The notes under the pieces were generated by a model. The model searched no databases. It saw nothing but the letters and a program-made list of their open reading frames with translations, and was not told the origin of the DNA. Below are positions 45,261 to 57,129 of a DNA stretch of 64,000 bases, piece after piece. Positions within the stretch are counted from its first letter, which is position 1. Every line of letters starts with the position of its first letter. The stretch comes from Nemophila menziesii. Its lineage: Eukaryota; Streptophyta; Magnoliopsida; Boraginales; Hydrophyllaceae. The translations under genes and the position numbers were made by a program. The stretch is from positions 13,289,001 to 13,353,000 of the forward strand of contig JARWIR010000010.1 of the NCBI GenBank assembly GCA_029959085.1, in the 5' to 3' direction.

Positions 45261-46665
45261 AACTCTACAACTGCGGGCGTCCTTGGCAAGGGAAAGGTGT
45301 GTCTTAAACTTACCTTTGGCACAACCTTAGCCCTTAATGATGTTTTGTATGTCTCCACGCTTCGTAGAAATTTAGTCTCTGGGTCTCTTCAAAACAAAGC
45401 TGGACATAAACTTGTTTTCGAGGGTGGGAAAATAATAATCTATAGGAATGGTGACTTTGTAGGAAAAGGTTACCTTAATGGTGGACTATTTGTACTTAAT
45501 GTTCTTTCTGCTTTTAATGAGAATGCATTTTCTTCTACCTATATAGTTGAATATCTAGATATGTGGCACGCTAGATTAGGACACTTAAATGTTTCTTCTA
45601 TTAAAAGACTTAAAACTCATGGACTAATACCTGTAAACTATAACGATGATTTATGTAAGTGTCAAATATGTGTAGAGGCTAAACACACTAAGAAACCCTT
45701 TAAAAACGTGACCACTAGAGAAACTCAACTATTAGAACTAGTGCATTCTGACTTAGCTGATTTCAAAACTACTGCTAGTAGAGGAGGAAAACTTTATTAT
45801 ATGACCTTTGTAGATGACTACTCTAGGTTCACCAAAGTATACCTTTTAAAGTCTAAGGATGAAGCAGAATCCACCTTTTTAAAATATAAGGCTAAGGTTG
45901 AAATCAATTAGATAGAAGGATTAAAAGACTTAGGTCCGATAGGGGGGTGAATATAGTTCTAACACACTTAAAGAATTTTGTGAACGTAGTGGAATTATTC
46001 ATGAACTTACTTCCCCTTATACACCCCAACAAAATGGCATAGCTGAAAGGAAAAATAGATCCCTTAAGGAAATGATGAATGCCATGTTAATTAGTTCAGG
46101 CCTACCATCCAACATGTGGGGCGCAGCTGTCTTATCTGCATGTTATGTATTAAACCGAGTACCCCATAAACATATCGATAAGACCCCTTACGAATTATTG
46201 ATAGGATATCCACCTAACTTGAAATTTTTAAGAGTCTGGGGGAGTTTGTCTAAAGTAGCATTACCCGACTTTAGGAGAGTAAACATTGGACCTAAAACCG
46301 TAGACTATATCTTTATTGGATATGCCCAAAATAGTGCAGCTTATAGATTTATGTCCTTAGCTGATAACACTATTAGTGAATCTAGAGACGCTGAATTCTT
46401 TGAGCATATATTTCCTTTAAAGAGGAATATTGCTCATAATTCCTCCTCATCTATTAGTAATGACTCGCCTGTCAATACTGATATACCTATTAGTGATAAT
46501 TTGTCTTCCTCTCTACCCTCTTTGAGTTTAGGACCACACCCTGATAATGAAATTAGGAGAAGTAAAAGTCGTAGGACTGAGTCTAGCTTTGGACCAGAAT
46601 TTATCACTGCTTTCTTGACTGAGGATTTTCACATAGATATGTTATGTGAAAAACTAGTCTCTTGA
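45261..46665 (+). pseudogene. CO1 integrase region
   Basis: A pre-integrase domain (MWHARLGHLNVSSIKRL) with CQICVEAKHTKKPF is followed by the catalytic core. VHSDLADF and FVDDYSRFTKVYLLKSKDEA carry the first acidic residues. The frame breaks near 45911. It resumes with GIAERKNRSLKEMMN, which carries the core Glu (near 46040-46075), and WGAAVLSACYVLNRVPHK. It ends in a stop at 46665. Confidence 0.85.
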
Positions 46666-48231
46666 GGAAGAACCTAAGACCTTCTCCGAGGCTATGAGAT
46701 CCATAGATGCCAGCTTCTGGAAAGAAGCGGTAGCAGTGAGATAGAATCCATTAGATCAAACCACACTTGGGACTTAAATGACTTAACAAAGGGATGTAAG
46801 CCAATTACTAGAAAATGGATCTTTAATAGAAAATTAAGACCTGATGGCTCCATAGAGAAATTTAAGGCTAGACTTGTAATCCGAGGCTTTACTCAAAAGA
46901 AAGGTCTAGATTACTTTGACACCTATTCCCTAGTGACCAAAATAGCAACCATAAGAACTCTAATTTCTTTAGCTTCCATTCATAAACTCACTATACATCA
47001 AATGGATGTTAAGACCGCGTTTTTGAATGGAGAGTTAGATGAAGAGATATATATGGTTCAACCCGAAGGGTTTGTAGCTTCTGGTCAACAAAGCAAAGTA
47101 TGCAAACTCAAGAAATCTCTATATGGTTTGAAACAAACACCCAAACAATGGTACAAAAAATTAGATAATACTTTAGTTAACGATGGCTTTATAGTCAACA
47201 CTTTCGACTCATGTGTATACATGAAGGTGATAGCATCCGAATGTGTGATAATCTGTCTATACGTAGATGACATGCTGATCTTTAGCACTAACCTTAAAGT
47301 CATTAATGATACTAAGGACTTTCTATCATCTAAATTCGAGATGAAGGACATGGGTGAAGCTGATGTAATCCTAAGGGTTAAAATCTTAAGAAATGAAAAT
47401 GGTATATCCCTTAGTTAATCTCATTATGTAGAAAAATTGTTGAAAAGATTCAACTCCTTTGATGTCATACCCGCTAGAACCCCGTATGACTCAAGTATTC
47501 ATTTGACTAAGAATAAGGGAAGTGCAATATCTCAAACTGAATATGCTAAGATAATAGGAAGTGTGATGTTCTTAATGATCTACACTTGACCTGATATCGC
47601 CTATGTCGTAAGTAGACTTAGTCACTATACCCATAACCCTAGTAGTGAACATTGGGCCGCACTTCAATGATTGTTGAAATATCTAAGAGGTACCATGGAT
47701 ATAGGCATACACTATAGTAGGTTCCCTACTGTCTTAGAAGGCTATTGCGATGCAAACTAGATATCAGATAATGATGAAGTGAGCTCCACTAGTGGTTATG
47801 TGTTTTCCTTAGGTGGAGGAGCTATATCATGGAAGTCTTCTAAATAAACTTGTATAGCACGATCAACCATGGAATCTGAGTTTATAGCGTTAGAGTTGGC
47901 AGTACAAGAGGCTGAATGGTTGAGAAGTCTCTTAGCAGATGTACCATTATGGGAAGATAAAGCTGTACCGGTTTCTCTTCATTGTGACTCGCAAGCGGCT
48001 ATCAGCGTTGCTCACAACAACACCTATAATGGAAAACGGAGACATATTCGAATCAGACACAACTCAGTGAAACAATTACTGAAGAATGGTGTGATAGCAT
48101 TGGACTTTGTCAAATCCGAGAAAAATTTGGCTGATCCATTCACTAAAGGTCTAACCAGGAGAGTAGTTCTGGAGATGTCGAGGGGGATGGGGATTAAGCC
48201 CATTCGTGGGGTTCATATGGATGACATGTGA
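46666..48231 (+). pseudogene. CO1 reverse transcriptase and RNase H
   Basis: RT carries IHQMDVKTAFLNGELDEEIY and the active site LYVDDML (near 47255-47275). RNase H covers 47869-48231, with STMESEFIALELAVQEAEWL and KSEKNLADPFTKG. The pieces are mostly in one frame but cut by stops, including at about 47416, 47587, 47668, 47758 and 47845. No enzyme can be made. Confidence 0.87.
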
Positions 48232-48866
48232 TGCACTACTTACCCATCCCTATTGCATGCAATAGTGCAAATGAGGTTGAGTTTCGACTCTGAATGATTC
48301 ATAGCCCTTTGTGGTGGTCCTACTGAGACGGACATGATGAATAACCGATGATTATATCGAGGTTGAGTTTAACTTTTAATGATGTTCATAGCCCTATATG
48401 GTGGTCCTGCTGAGAAGGACTTGATGAACTCACCGGCATATGATGAGGTTGAGCTTTAGGGCTCTTAATGACTTCAAGACCCTTGAGTGGTAGTCTATGT
48501 TGTATAGACATTCTTGAAATCACCTATGTGAGTGTGAAAGAGGAGGCCGCTTTCTATAAAAAACTAAAGAAGTCTTTTTAGAGCACTCATGACAACCAAG
48601 GTATGTGCATGGCCTAAAAGGCGCTTGTGATAACATCGCGGGATCTGTATATATCTAATGGGTTTGAGTATGTGTTGTGGGGGTCTCAACTAAAGAACGT
48701 CAAGTTCAAGAGTACGTTCACTTGACTGGACTTGGTTGTTGCCTCACTCCACTACGTGTCAATTCAAATCACAAGATATTGACACTTAAGTACAATTCAC
48801 CTAATTTTCGCTCAAAACCTTTCTTCTTTTCCGAAAAACCTTTTTTGACATTCAACGTGGGGGGAT
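48232..48866 (+). other. CO1 3' noncoding region with three tandem hairpins and PPT
   Basis: Three units, each starting GAGGTTGAG at 48273, 48359 and 48445 (period 86), carry a two-part hairpin spanning 46 bases (48297-48342, 48384-48429, 48473-48518). A further inverted pair GTCAAGT/ACTTGAC lies at 48699-48705 and 48720-48726. The PPT GTGGGGGGAT ends at 48866. Confidence 0.8.
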
Positions 48867-49806
48867 TGTTGAAACATTGAATTACGTGGTGAGTTTCCAT
48901 GTGGGTGGAGCACATTTGTGAAGGCAGAAAGTCACAAAGTGACTTATTATGTTTATGACATCGGTGGGTTACTAAAAGCATTTGGTGTTTATTCGATATG
49001 TGGTACCATTAGCTACCAAAGAACTAACACCCATGCACATGAAGAGACAATGGGGAAGTCCACTCGCGGGCACCATCACCACCACCCACCCGGCCCGAGC
49101 CCAGGCCTGGGTCTTGGGTCTTGGGTCTTGGGGAATTAAAAAATAAAAATAAACTAGTTTTATAACCAGCTTTTATTTTTTATTTTCTGATGAAGACTTT
49201 GTCTACGCTTGACTAATTCCTCCACTTTGGTCTTCAGTTTTACCCATGTTTTATCAACACAACGGCTCTTTGGTTGTAACAGCTCCTAAATTCTTGGCAT
49301 GATGAACAACCACGACTAAGCCTTAACGGCTAGTGTACTGGCTATATTTTCTTCTACAAATAGAGTTGTTCCTCTCGTCATTTTACACACCAGCTTTACA
49401 CACCAGCTTACGAAAATATATCAACACCGAAATATTTCTTCTCCTTCTTCCATTCTGTTCTTGAGCGAATATTATACAGATTCCAACCTACGATTGTGAG
49501 TGCACACGAGAGTAAGGTAGTAGTGTTTAAACCTTGGGGAACATTCAGAAAAACAGTGTAACATCTCAGCTGTCTGTCCTGGAATTCGTTCTTAAAGCAG
49601 TGGCTCCTCCACGGCACTACGATTTTTATCTTTGTCCGTTTTCATCTTCACTAATCGGGGTTGTCTTTTAATTCGTCTTTTACTTTCGGGTTTTCATTTC
49701 TGTTTTTTACATTTCAGTCTTTACTTTTCTCAACTAGTAGTTAAAGTTTAGTATCGCATTTAGTTTTAAAATACTATTAGAGTCACTTTAAATTTTTTAA
49801 CCAACA
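48867..49806 (+). repeat. CO1 3' LTR (940 bp)
   Basis: It follows the purine tract GTGGGGGGAT and ends AACCAACA. A short tandem duplication (tttacacaccagc near 49380-49405) lengthens it. Its TATA box has decayed to TACAAATAGA near 49356. Confidence 0.93.
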
Positions 49807-51106
49807 CCACCTTCCACACTTAACACAAAAAATCACTGTTTGTGTTTTAAAAATTAAGTTCTTAGTCTTAGAATTAGTAATTAATCTAGAGCCCATAACA
49901 ATTTCCCTCCTAGAGATCGAAATTAAACAGAAAAATAAGATTTAAAAACGTTAAATACATACTTAAATACAACATAGAATCATAGAATAGTAGCGCTAGT
50001 AATGATGACATCAATTAACTAATTATAATCTAATTTTTGACAGAGATTGAAGGATGAAATTGAAGAAAGAAGGAAGAAGAAGAAAATAGAATTATCTTAG
50101 ACTATCAATCTTTTTTTGTTACAGAGAAATTTAAAAAAAATAAAGTTAAAAGAGATCTACTTGACACACAAAATTTGAGGAAGTCCAATTCTGGTTCCCA
50201 ATTTTGACACTAATTTCCTTCGCTACATCTGACTAACATTTTTTTTTTTTTGACATAGCTAACTTTTTTTAAATCATTTCTGTTGTTCTATCTATATGTA
50301 ACTTGATTTTGCTATTTTTTAAACGCTTCAACTTTAATTTTTCTATTCTTCTTCTTTAGATTTTAACAATTCATATGAAAAAAAAAATCAACAATCCATA
50401 TTTAATAAGTTTTTACTATTTAAAAATTAAAGTATTATATTTTAATATTCTCAATAAGAATCAAATAATATATTTGTTTGAAAATTACAAATATTTAGAA
50501 AAATTAATTGCAATCATAATTTAAATATTAAAAATACATTATAACTTTTTTAAGATATATAAATAATAAAATTTATAATTTTTTCATTAAAATAAAGTTT
50601 GAATAAAAAAATTTAAAATTGGGAAGTTGAAATTGAAAAGTTGTTGGAGCAAAACTTAGGGAATTAGTATTTGTAAAAAACAAGCTATTTGACTTCTGAT
50701 TTTAGCTAAAAAATTGGAAGTTGTTGGACTTAGCCTTATCTCCTAGTGTGTGATATAACCTTTAAGAAGCCAACAATATATTTTTCATTTTTTTTGTGAG
50801 TGGACAATTTTTATCTTATTCGGAGCTTGAACACCCGTAGAGGGAACATAAAAATGGGTTCTTATGGGAATGTGAGGGTTTGGAGCAACGTCTTCAATTT
50901 TCTTTTATACGTAATTGCACTACATATTCATATGTTATCCAAAAGATTTGAATAAAATTTTCAAATATGTTAGTCAATACCAAAATGAATACTAATAAAT
51001 CTTACAATAAGGTCTAAGGATTTTTAACAATTTTTATAAGAAACAATTGATTAAAAGGTATATATATATATATATATATTAGAAAACTCGCCTTTAAAGA
51101 GTCCAA

Positions 51107-51107
<1 letters not shown>

Positions 51108-51188
<81 letters not shown>

Positions 51189-51189
51189 T
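51108..51189. repeat. (ATT)n microsatellite, about 27 units
   Basis: This is an uninterrupted trinucleotide run of about 82 bases, preceded by a TA run at 51058-51079. It is likely to vary in length between individuals. Confidence 0.95.
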
Positions 51190-51332
51190 ATCAATACATC
51201 TAATATACACTTATCCAATGATTTTATAGTAAAATAAAATTTTATATAGTATACTTAAACACTTTATTAAAAAATGCTAAAAATTTAGAAAAATTTCAAA
51301 AAGAAATTACAAAAAAACCTCACCCCACTGCG

Positions 51333-51358
51333 ACCCCACCCCACCCCACCCCACCCCA
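51333..51358. repeat. CCCCA short tandem repeat
   Basis: About five copies of the 5-mer CCCCA in tandem, within a C-rich segment. Confidence 0.85.
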
Positions 51359-52199
51359 TAACCTATTTATTTTACTTGTTTTAAAAACTTTTTTTTTCTT
51401 AAAAATGACTCATGGACCCCCGAATCCACCCCCATCTCGAATTCTTTTGATCTGAATTTAAAAAAAATCCACCTAAACCTAGTATTTATTTTTTAAAGCA
51501 TGGATTTAAATGAAAAATGTCCCCCCTTTCCACGACCCCTCAACCTAGATTTTCTTTAACTCGGATTTAAAAAAAGATGACCACCCAAACCCCCACAAGT
51601 AAGAGATTTTTTTGATAATCACCCACTACCCCCACCAAGAGCCCATATAAAAAGAACTATAAAAAGAATATGAATTAGATTTTTACATATATAATTCATC
51701 ATATCACCGCGGACATCTAATATTTTACATATACAACTCATCCTTTTATGGAACAACCATATTTTTACAACCAATCACATTACAATGGATAACTCAATTT
51801 TTTGAACATATAATTCACTATGCTGAATATGATAATTCATAATTTTTTTACCACAACCCCTTTGCTAAAAACGTTTTTTTATAATTCCTCCCCCAAACCC
51901 CTGCCCACAACACCTCCTACCCTTCTTCTCCATGATAAATTTTTTTTACCCCCTACCTACCTCCTGCCCCCTATTGGATTCCCCTTCCCTCCTATCTCAT
52001 CGTACCTTACGGTATTAACAACCAAACATATTCTTATTATATTAAGGGTATCATGTTTTTTTGTTGATTAAATATTAATTGAATAATGGAATTGATTTGT
52101 TAGAGAAAATTTTATTAGCTATAGATTTTTTGAAACATTTATACCCTTTACTCAAAAGTTGAAGTATTTATATTTTATGTTAAAATATAAATAGTAACC

Positions 52200-52290
52200 A
52201 GTTGGGATTAGCTCACTTGCCAAGGCCTTGGTCATCCAATCTAGTGGTGCAGGTTTGAAATTATTAATCAAATCAAGTAAATAAATAAAT
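52200..52290 (+). mobile_element. Possible tRNA-derived SINE head
   Basis: GATTAGCTCACTTG resembles a pol III A box. GGTGCAGGTTTGAA about 45 bases later resembles a B box. An AAATAAATAAAT tail follows. This fits a short tRNA-like SINE, but the boxes are imperfect and no target duplication was found. Confidence 0.3.
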
Positions 52291-52790
52291 TAACCATTTA
52301 CTTCCAATTATGGGTGGTATGTTGGATAGTATATATATCATTACTCCTCAAAGAATTACCTTCAATGCTAAGACTCTCTCTTACTATAAATAAAATAGTT
52401 ATTAATAATGGGTTGTTAAATAAAATAGTTATATGTTTTTTTTGTTAAAATAGTTTTGACTAATGACAACTCTGAAAAGTAAAAAATGTTTCCAATCATA
52501 AGCAAAATTTGCTAGCAACTAAGGAAAATTCCAAAACTTGAATTCTCTATTCCAACTGTTGTTAAAATTAGGAAGCTGATTAAGCATGTTTTTTATCATT
52601 CAACTTCCACTTATTGCTAAAAAAAACCTTTCACTTCTATCTTTGCATAGTAAAATAAATAAATAAACAAATTACTAGAATGAGGGAATTGTTGTGTATA
52701 AATGAAGATAATACGACACAAATATTTAACTACACAATTTCTATCAAAGATAAAATTTAGCACCTAGGACAAGTAGCAACTTCAAACAAG

Positions 52791-53061
52791 ACCATGTCTG
52801 AAACTGAAGCTCCTATCAACATCAATGGATAATCATTGTCCGACTCTATTCAAGGCTTGCTAAAATTTGGAAATGATTGTCCAATAGATAAATACTTATA
52901 CAAAGGTGGGCATTGTGGAGGAGACACTATTCATACCTCATCCCTCCTGGTCCTAAACATCCCACAAATTTATTTTGGCCTCCTACAATCTGCATCGGAG
53001 GATGGAGAACTCGAGATCACAAAACTCCGATCATCGTTTACATTTTTTTTGGCTATTTTAA
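52791..53061 (+). other. Possible gene-derived exon fragment
   Basis: An ATG (MSETEAP...) soon meets a stop near 52830. A second frame reads LIPPGPKHPTNLFWPP then GGWRTRDHKTPIIVYIFFGY up to AAGGTGATA, which looks like a splice donor. I do not recognise the protein. Confidence 0.2.
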
Positions 53062-53289
53062 GGTGATATTTCATACAAACTCTTTCTTTACCGCTAACTT
53101 TTCTTTTGGTTACAACAGTTTCATATAGATATATACTATTCTTTAAATTTTCTAGGTAATGTTGGTCAATTCGGTTTTTAGCCCCGAGTGAATACCATAT
53201 TTTATATACGACTATGACTAAAGCGTTAGTTTATTTGTGGTAATTAATGTGATATATTCACTTGCTTAAAAGCATTGAGAAGTGAATAA

Positions 53290-53460
53290 AAAACTGAGTG
53301 TTAAAATATAGAGATAAATAAATAAATAAAAACCTCATAATAAAAGTTGTAACAGTTCACAAGAGTCAAACCTGTGACCTAATATGAAAAGTAGTTACCA
53401 CTAGAGCGGCGCATCATTTGGTTTGGTGTTAAAGATTCATCAAACGTCTCCTATGTTTAA
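53290..53460 (-). mobile_element. Possible SINE in CO2 LTR
   Basis: On the minus strand GCGCCGCTCTAGTGG and GGTCACAGGTTTGACTC resemble pol III A and B boxes. A TTTATTTATTTA tail follows. Evidence is weak, since the similarity could be fortuitous within the LTR. Confidence 0.25.
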
Positions 53461-54919
53461 ATGTCACCTTCCTTCTTGAAAGGTTGTCTATCCACCTATT
53501 CAAAACCTATAAATAGTGCAGGCCTGCATCACTTTTAGACAAAGAATTTTGCACATACAAAAAGATATCTGTGTATTCTAAAAACTAGAGAGTTCAAGAG
53601 GTTTATTTGGGTCGTATGTTCTTCTCCGTTTGAAGTGCTTCTACAGAGAAGATCCTACTATTGTATCCTGGGAGGTTGTTTCCGTGAACCGTGAGCACCA
53701 GTGCAGGGCAATAAAGTCTTAAGGAAACTAATCCCGATCAGGCCTCGGTAATTTGAATTTTTACTCCATTTTTTGTATATTTTTCCTGAATTATTTTATT
53801 TCATTGTTTCACATCTTTAAGAATATGAACCAATGACCTTTAAGAATCTGTGTTTCACTTCTTTAAGAATCTGAAGCAACAATCTTAAGACTTTATTTTG
53901 CTCTATTATTCTTTTTAAGTTTTAGATTCTTATTTTGTGGTTCACATTTATTTTTTCTTTAATCCTTTCATCGTTTGTTTTGTATTTGCTGGAAATTTTG
54001 TAAACATTCGGTATTATGCTATTTATTTGCTACCTGCTATTTTCTTTAATTTCTCCATAACGACGCAAACTTTGAATATACAAACTTGCTGAATTGTGTG
54101 TCAATTTTTATTTTCAGATGCATAAGACCATAATCAAATAAGTATAAGTTTATTTTTTATTACTTTTTTATGCAGTAACAATTAGAATTTATCTGTTCTC
54201 TTACTTTTTGTTATGAGTAGAAGTTTGGATTATTTTAAATCTTTGATAGTCTTGTTATAGAGTAAATATTTACGTAAGAGATCATTTACTCTAAGTATAT
54301 TTATATATAATTTCTATATATAAGGTGATTGCTTATATAGATATTTGTATTTTTTTTTCAAGTTTGTAAGGTACTGTATATGATAGGGAATTTCTTTTAA
54401 GATAAACATTAAAGAGATAAAGTGTTCAAAATATACAATAACTTTTGTGTGACATACATTAAAGTGTATTTTATGTTTTGGTGTTTAATATATCTTAGTA
54501 ACTTGTTGTCACTAGATAATTGAGCTGTAATTGAGTTGTGTTAACTTTCTTTAAACAAAGTTTGATTCTTTCGTATAAATTTTTCAATTCTCTTTTGTTG
54601 ATTTCTCATTTGTTGTTAAAGAATTTATTGAGAATAATTCTTAAAATTTTGAGAAATATAATTTCGTTCCTTAAAGTTCTATAACAATATCTAAAATCTT
54701 GGGACTGAGTTTTTCCTAACAAGATCTGAAATCTTGGGAAAATTCAGAATCGTTTCTTAAGCTTTATAAGCAAGCATAATCTCTTGTAGCTTTTTTACCT
54801 AACAAGACATAAATTCTTGGGTAACGGGAGAAAAACAACTGTGAAACGATTGTGTTCTTGTCTTTTAAGACAAAGATATTAGTGGATATGTGTTCCACAT
54901 TAAATATTGAATTTCTATT

Positions 54920-55559
54920 GTGGAGAAAGAGAAAATGAGAAATTATTTGTTCGGAAAGGATGAATCCGATAATAATGCATTATCTAAAAATGCATTTGTG
55001 GGACACATTTTTAGTCCCGTGAGACTTGGTAAAATATCTCAGATTGGTGAGGATAATCCTCAAGTGATTAAGGTGGAGGACCTTAATAATCTGACATATG
55101 TGTTGTAATGTCAGAAGTGAACATGGTTGGAGAAAACTCCAAACATTGGTGGGTTGATACCGGGGCTACCCGACATGTGTGTTCGGAAAGAAGTATGCTT
55201 ATTACATACCAGGCAACCAATCAAACTTTATTTATGGGAAACTTGTCCACGTCAAAGGTGGAAGGAGTTGGTAGAGTGATCCTAGAGTTATCTTCTGGAA
55301 AAGAAATCACTATCAATAATGTGTTGTATGTCCGGACATTCGTATAAATCTCATATATGGATCATTGTTGAGTAAGAATGGTTTCAAGTTGGTATTTGAA
55401 ACAGACAAACTTGTTCTCACCAAGGGTGGGATGTTTGTTGGCAAAGGATACCTTTATAACGGTCAATTTAAAATGAGTTTAATAACCGTGGTATCCAAAG
55501 ATGAACATAAGTATGTAATCAGAAATGCTATTATTAATAATACATCTTCATCTACTTAC
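54920..55559 (+). pseudogene. CO2 gag end, protease and pre-integrase remnant
   Basis: A short Gag-like piece is followed by a copia protease (HWWVDTGATRHVCSERSM, active-site DTGA) and MGNLSTSKVEGVGRV. The frame shifts near 55345 after NNVLYVRTF. The pre-integrase part then runs SLLSKNGFKLVFETDK to STYWCRLG, where AT3 interrupts it. Most of Gag is missing. Confidence 0.8.
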
Positions 55560-57093
55560 TGGTGTCGCCTAGGGTATGATAAAATTAATACAAATAAAGC
55601 TCAAGAAAACTACGCACTCTCACCCTAGACAGGCACAGTATTGCAAGTATTATAGGACGTATGCAAGTTTTAGTTGATAAGTTGAGTTCGTTCTCAAGGA
55701 CTTAAGTGTGTTAATCACGTGGGTAGAAATAACGAGTAAAAGTAAATAATTAAAGACAGAAAGTAAAAGCAATAGAAATTCGAGATTAGGAATTAAAACT
55801 AAGAAAATAAAAGACAATAAAATAAATAACTAAGAATATGAGATGAGAGATATAGCTTAGGTTTTGCTAGTATGCACTAATCCTTCTAATTCTTTCTATT
55901 AGATCTAGTTAATAAGGGAGAATATTAGCTCTTGTATATTTAGTCAGGATTATAAATTCCCATACCTTAGACCTTGAGAGCGACTAAGGGGGCTACGACA
56001 CAACCAAGAAGCTGTTTCAAATAGGGTTATCAAACGCTACTAAGGCCCTAAGCAAACAATTCATTCAATTGGTGATATGGTGATTAAAACAAATCCTAAT
56101 GACTATATAGTTAGAATCAGTTTTGTCAGGACTAATATCGGACACTAGACGTTATGTGGTGGTTCAATAGTTAAACACCCAGCTAAGGTGACCATCTAAC
56201 TACTATTAAAACAATCCTAAAGTGATCAGTTCTAGGAAAGACTATAAATCAAAACACATAAACAAATATAAAGGTAAGTAGCTAATATCAAATTAAAACA
56301 TATAATTCCCAAAGAAACTTAGATAGAAGAATTAGAATTCATAGATTATACATGATGCAAAACCCAAGCTATGGGGAGTTTAGTTCATACCTGATGGAAA
56401 TAAACTAAAAGAAATTACAAAAGACATCATCTTGCTCTCTACAATAAACTGGAAGAATAACACCTTAAGAACTAATTACTATGAGGCAAGGTTGATTTAC
56501 AAGTGATATAAGGGTGTATTTATAGGTGTTTAGAAGACCTAATTCGTTTTCTTGAGGGAGAGGTTAAGTAATGGACTCCAAGCCCGATTCAAATTCGTAT
56601 GGAAATAAAGATAAATTCTGATGAACTGTTTTGAGCATATCTTCTTCGTTATTGGTCAGTTTTTAATCCACAATATACCAAAAGAATCCTCAGCGAATTA
56701 TCTACGTCCCTATGAAAGGAATTTACCAAAATCGGCTTCCTCGTTGGAGTTATCACCACTTCTTTAGGCGTTGCTGCAGAAATTCAGATTTAGGCAGCTT
56801 TTCCTTTTCCATATTTTTAGCCTTTGTTTCCTTATCTCCAATTACCATGCTAATCTCTTTACCATATCTTGTAGTCTTTGACTTGGACTCTAATTAATCT
56901 CCATAATTATCTTTAAATCTTCACACTAAATACACAATTAAATCCAATATGCTCTAAAAATATTATTTCACTAAATCAAGACTCATAATAGGAAAGTGCA
57001 CTATTTCTGAAGAAAATCGACTAGAAAGACTTCTGAATCACTAAAAATGATGTCTCATCCTAATATAAATCTATCACAAATGAGGAGACATCA
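55560..57093 (-). repeat. AT3 3' LTR (1534 bp)
   Basis: It begins TGATGTCTCC at 57093 and ends GCGACACCA at 55560, in minus orientation. It is closely related to the AT2 LTRs, with a TATA-like box near 56518. The start sequence is repeated inverted near 57049-57057. Confidence 0.93.
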
Positions 57094-57129
57094 AGACCCC
57101 CAACTCAAAGTTGTATCGTCCCGATACAA
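57094..57129 (-). other. AT3 polypurine tract and hairpin
   Basis: The tract and the perfect 8-bp TTGTATCG/CGATACAA stem are identical to those in AT1 and AT2. Confidence 0.87.

Larger units (their letters stand above)
43242..49806 (+). mobile_element. CO1: Ty1/copia LTR retrotransposon (degraded)
   Basis: This is a complete two-LTR element with identical 5-base target duplications (ccacc at 43237-43241 and 49807-49811). Proteins follow copia order: Gag, CCHC, protease, integrase, RT, RNase H. The motifs look most like the Tork group. The LTRs differ by several percent and the coding region has many stops and frameshifts, so it is an old insertion. It sits in the 5' part of the LINE. Confidence 0.93.
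27172..50175 (-). mobile_element. Full-length L1-type LINE, interrupted by AT2 and CO1
   Basis: Identical 15-base direct repeats (tgaggaagtccaatt) lie at 27157-27171 and 50176-50190. The left one adjoins a T-run (poly(A) on the minus strand), as expected for target-primed insertion. After subtracting AT2 (9881 bp) and CO1 (6565 bp), about 6.6 kb remains, a normal size for a complete plant L1 element. ORF2 is at 27202-31336, the ORF1 tail at 31329-31552, and ORF1 and leader in the segments 41434-43241 and 49807-50175. Confidence 0.8.
27068..50735. mobile_element. PIF/Harbinger-like element split by the LINE
   Basis: The left end reads GGTTAATTCCAA (27068 on). The right end, reversed, reads GGCTAAGTCCAA (50735 back). 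The imperfect inverted similarity continues for several tens of bases. Both ends are flanked by TTA (27065-27067 and 50736-50738), the PIF/Harbinger target. Without the LINE and its contents the element would be about 670 bp, with no transposase seen, so it is a non-autonomous or MITE-like copy. Confidence 0.5.
50191..53159. other. AT-rich DNA with microsatellites, no gene recognised
   Basis: The first part, up to 50735, is the right portion of the split Harbinger-like element. Beyond it are a (TA)n run at about 51058-51079, an (ATT)n run at 51108-51189 and CCCCA repeats at about 51333-51358. A C- and T-rich stretch runs to about 52000. A possible SINE lies near 52200 and a possible exon near 52791-53061. 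Confidence 0.65.
53160..55559 (+). mobile_element. CO2: 5' part of a second Ty1/copia element
   Basis: It begins TGTTGGTCAATTCGG, an LTR-like start. It contains a segment (about 53660-53750) resembling one in the LTR at 63073, including GTATCCTGG then AGGTTG. The 3' edge of its LTR could not be placed, and no Met-type PBS was seen. Coding remnants are at 54920-55559. AT3 interrupts it, and the rest is not in the window. Confidence 0.6.

Noticed and set aside
51108..51358. CRISPR-like or regulatory array
   Set aside because: The repeats are simple microsatellites without spacers, and the DNA is plant nuclear.
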